Below are positions 62,533-64,000 of a stretch of 64,000 bases of DNA, one piece after another. Position numbers and translations under genes: made by a program. The notes under the pieces were generated by a model. That model saw only the letters and a list, made by a program, of their open reading frames with translations, was not told where the DNA came from and searched no databases. This DNA comes from Rhynchopus euleeides (taxonomy: Eukaryota; Euglenozoa; Diplonemea; Diplonemida; Diplonemidae). The stretch's first letter is position 1. Each line of letters starts with the position of its first letter. The stretch covers positions 682,001 to 746,000 of the forward strand of contig OY723316.1 of NCBI GenBank assembly GCA_963210315.1, in the 5' to 3' direction.

Positions 62533-62909
62533 GGGAAGGGTTGTGTGTGTTCCTGTTGCAAGTCGATCCGTGTCAGCCCACTCAGCACCGTGACCTGCAG
62601 ATTTCTGCTTGAATCCACAAAATGCGGAGGCGGCACAACGAGCGAGCCGCTGTATTCACCTGGCTCAAACTGGTCCGAAGGACGGTCCCTGTAGAAGGTG
62701 TAGGCGACCTGCACCCCTTCCAGCGTCGCCGTCACCAGCTTGGTGAAGCCATTCTCGACGATGACGCTATAGTAGCGCCCGGTCTCCTGGTCGTGCACGC
62801 CCACAACGACGTGCTGCATCGCCGCCACCGCCACCACTGCCTTATTCTTCGGACGCGTCTCGGATGTGGAGGCTTGTGCCGATGCCTTGTACATCTTGAC
62901 CATATCCAT
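62529..62909 (-). CDS. Unknown ORF in the minus-strand cluster
   Basis: 126 residues from an ATG at 62907-62909. It overlaps the upstream ORF (62842-62909) in a different frame and ends in the ATGA shared with the next start. Sequence such as VVVGVHDQETGRYYSVIVENG is beta-rich. No family is recognised. It may be the continuation of the upstream ORF after a frameshift. Confidence 0.4.
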   Translation of the reverse strand: MDMVKMYKASAQASTSETRPKNKAVVAVAAMQHVVVGVHDQETGRYYSVIVENGFTKLVTATLEGVQVAYTFYRDRPSDQFEPGEYSGSLVVPPPHFVDSSRNLQVTVLSGLTRIDLQQEHTQPFP

Positions 62910-63204
62910 TGTCCAGTTCCTCCACCACCAGCTTGAGGCGCGCGAAACCCTCCGACTTCTTCTGCGTTGGCGTGGGGAAGGGCTTCAGCGCGATGCCGTG
63001 GATGGCCATATCACGGTTTCCTTCGATCCGAACCGTGTACAGGTCGCCGGAAACATCCTTCAGCGACTTGTAGGAAGCCAGTGCATCGTATTTGCGTTTC
63101 AGCACCTTTGTTATCACTCCACTCTTGGGGGGGATGGTGGTCACCAGCACCTTCTGCAGCATCTCCTTCAACACCGTGTGTTTTACATAGATGTACCGCC
63201 CTTG
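62842..63204 (-). CDS. Unknown ORF at the start of the minus-strand cluster
   Basis: The frame is open from about 63204 (FQGRYIYVKHT...) to the stop at 62842 without an early ATG; the first is at about 63160. A pyrimidine run followed by CCAAG at about 63205 on this strand could be a splice acceptor, making this an internal or trans-spliced exon. It contains PPKSGVITKVLKRKYDAL and RLKLVVEELDNGYG. No family is recognised. Confidence 0.35.
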   Translation of the reverse strand, partial: QGRYIYVKHTVLKEMLQKVLVTTIPPKSGVITKVLKRKYDALASYKSLKDVSGDLYTVRIEGNRDMAIHGIALKPFPTPTQKKSEGFARLKLVVEELDNGYGQDVQGIGTSLHIRDASEE

Positions 63205-63275
63205 GAAAAAAAAGGGGAAAAAGGGCGGGGAAAAAATCGGTCAAAAATGGCGTTTCGCCCGTGAAACTTTTCCTT

Positions 63276-63331
63276 AGCCCCTGAAACGCCCTTGAAACGC
63301 CCCTGGAAAAAAAAAGGGCGTTTCAGGGGCT
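63276..63331. repeat. 16-bp hairpin AGCCCCTGAAACGCCC
   Basis: 63276-63291 and 63316-63331 are exact complements. Confidence 0.93.
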
Positions 63332-63382
63332 CCTGAAGGGCTCCTGAGGGGCGCCTCAGGGGCTCCTCAGGGGCGCCTCAGC
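63332..63382. repeat. Short tandem GGGGCTCCTGA / GGGGCGCCTCA repeats
   Basis: About four alternating units of 10-21 bp follow the hairpin. Confidence 0.75.
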
Positions 63383-64000
63383 CAAAAAAAAACACAAGTC
63401 GTAGGGGGGCCCAACACCCCATATTCCCCCTTGTAGGACCAAAAAGTGCACGAAAGGGGTTAAAACGGCGTAATTCGTTGATTTTTTGCATTTCCCTGCA
63501 TTTCCCAGCCAAAAATCGATTTTTGGCTGGGCGAGGACAATGCGAAAATCGCGAAAAATGTGAAAAAATCGGATTTTTCACAGAGGCTCAAAAACGTGTT
63601 TCTGGGTGCAAAATAGGCCCAGAAACAGGTTTCTCGACGTTTTTGGGTGACTTTTCGGTGGTGTCGTCTTTTTGCGGCCAAAATTTATCGATTTCCTAAG
63701 GATTCTGCATCTGTGAGTAATGAGAGCCGGAAAGGCAGAAGACGCCTTGGCGGCCGTACTCAGAACCTCCACTGAACAGCCCATTCCCCTGACCCCAGCC
63801 CTGGCCCCGCCCTCTGCCCCCACCCCCATGCAAGCTCATGCACCCATCGCATTGCTGCCTTGTTGCCTTGATTTTCGCTGCTTTTCTTTTTCAGAATTGT
63901 AAAATAAACATTCAAGACGGAGTGCTTTTTTGCCGAAAGTTTAGGTGACCCGATGATGGGGATGCAGCACCCCGAGGGTCTTACCTACCGGGCGGTTGGG
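63383..64000. other. Right-edge spacer
   Basis: A-rich stretches, a palindromic AAAATCGATTTT near 63512, no gene supported. Confidence 0.5.

Overview
The window looks like a piece of a GC-rich, repeat-laden nuclear genome of a unicellular eukaryote. Genes are sparse, some have GT-AG introns and others are uninterrupted, receptor and signalling genes are multicopy, and much of the DNA is mobile elements and their debris. The left-edge retroelement has the order gag, tyrosine recombinase, reverse transcriptase-RNase H. That order is known from the VIPER/TATE elements of kinetoplastids, so a euglenozoan, possibly a diplonemid, is my best guess at about 0.5. This is inference and no species is claimed.

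Layout. 1-4.85 kb: 3' part of a tyrosine-recombinase retrotransposon ending in split direct repeats. 6.45-7.60 kb: a 1.15-kb element with long inverted arms, inserted at TA inside a G run. 7.95-11.04 kb: a broken copy of a membrane receptor with a degenerate nucleotide-cyclase domain. 11-14 kb: dispersed and tandem repeats and a 108-bp MITE. 14.03-19.31 kb: an eight-exon gene for a predicted 1074-residue ankyrin-kinase-PARP fusion in which each internal ankyrin repeat is one 108-nt phase-1 exon. 20.18-21.27 kb: histidinol-phosphate aminotransferase. 24.05-25.67 kb: a protein with two globin domains and an EF-hand-like tail. 27.22-29.87 kb: second receptor copy, frameshifted. 31.3-35.1 kb: a 2.55-kb TTAA-flanked element lying inside a duplicated 360-bp repeat. 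35.38-38.65 kb: a fragment of the globin gene, then the intact receptor copy. 42.17-49.77 kb: a tandem array of five WD40 genes, two intact, one interrupted by a hAT-like element, two partial, the last running into a 200-N gap. 50-56 kb: minisatellite and further DNA transposons. 57.99-59.66 kb: a PPR-like protein. 60.6-63.2 kb: a minus-strand cluster of overlapping ORFs, probably a mobile element, including a C2H2 zinc-finger ORF.

The host genes do not form an operon. HisC and the globin gene share a conserved segment of about 40 bp upstream of their starts, the only hint of a common 5' signal. The receptor (three copies) and WD40 (five copies) families are growing by local and segmental duplication and decaying through deletion, insertion and microsatellite slippage. 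Ten DNA-transposon insertions can be delimited to the base by their inverted ends, nine of them with exact target duplications.
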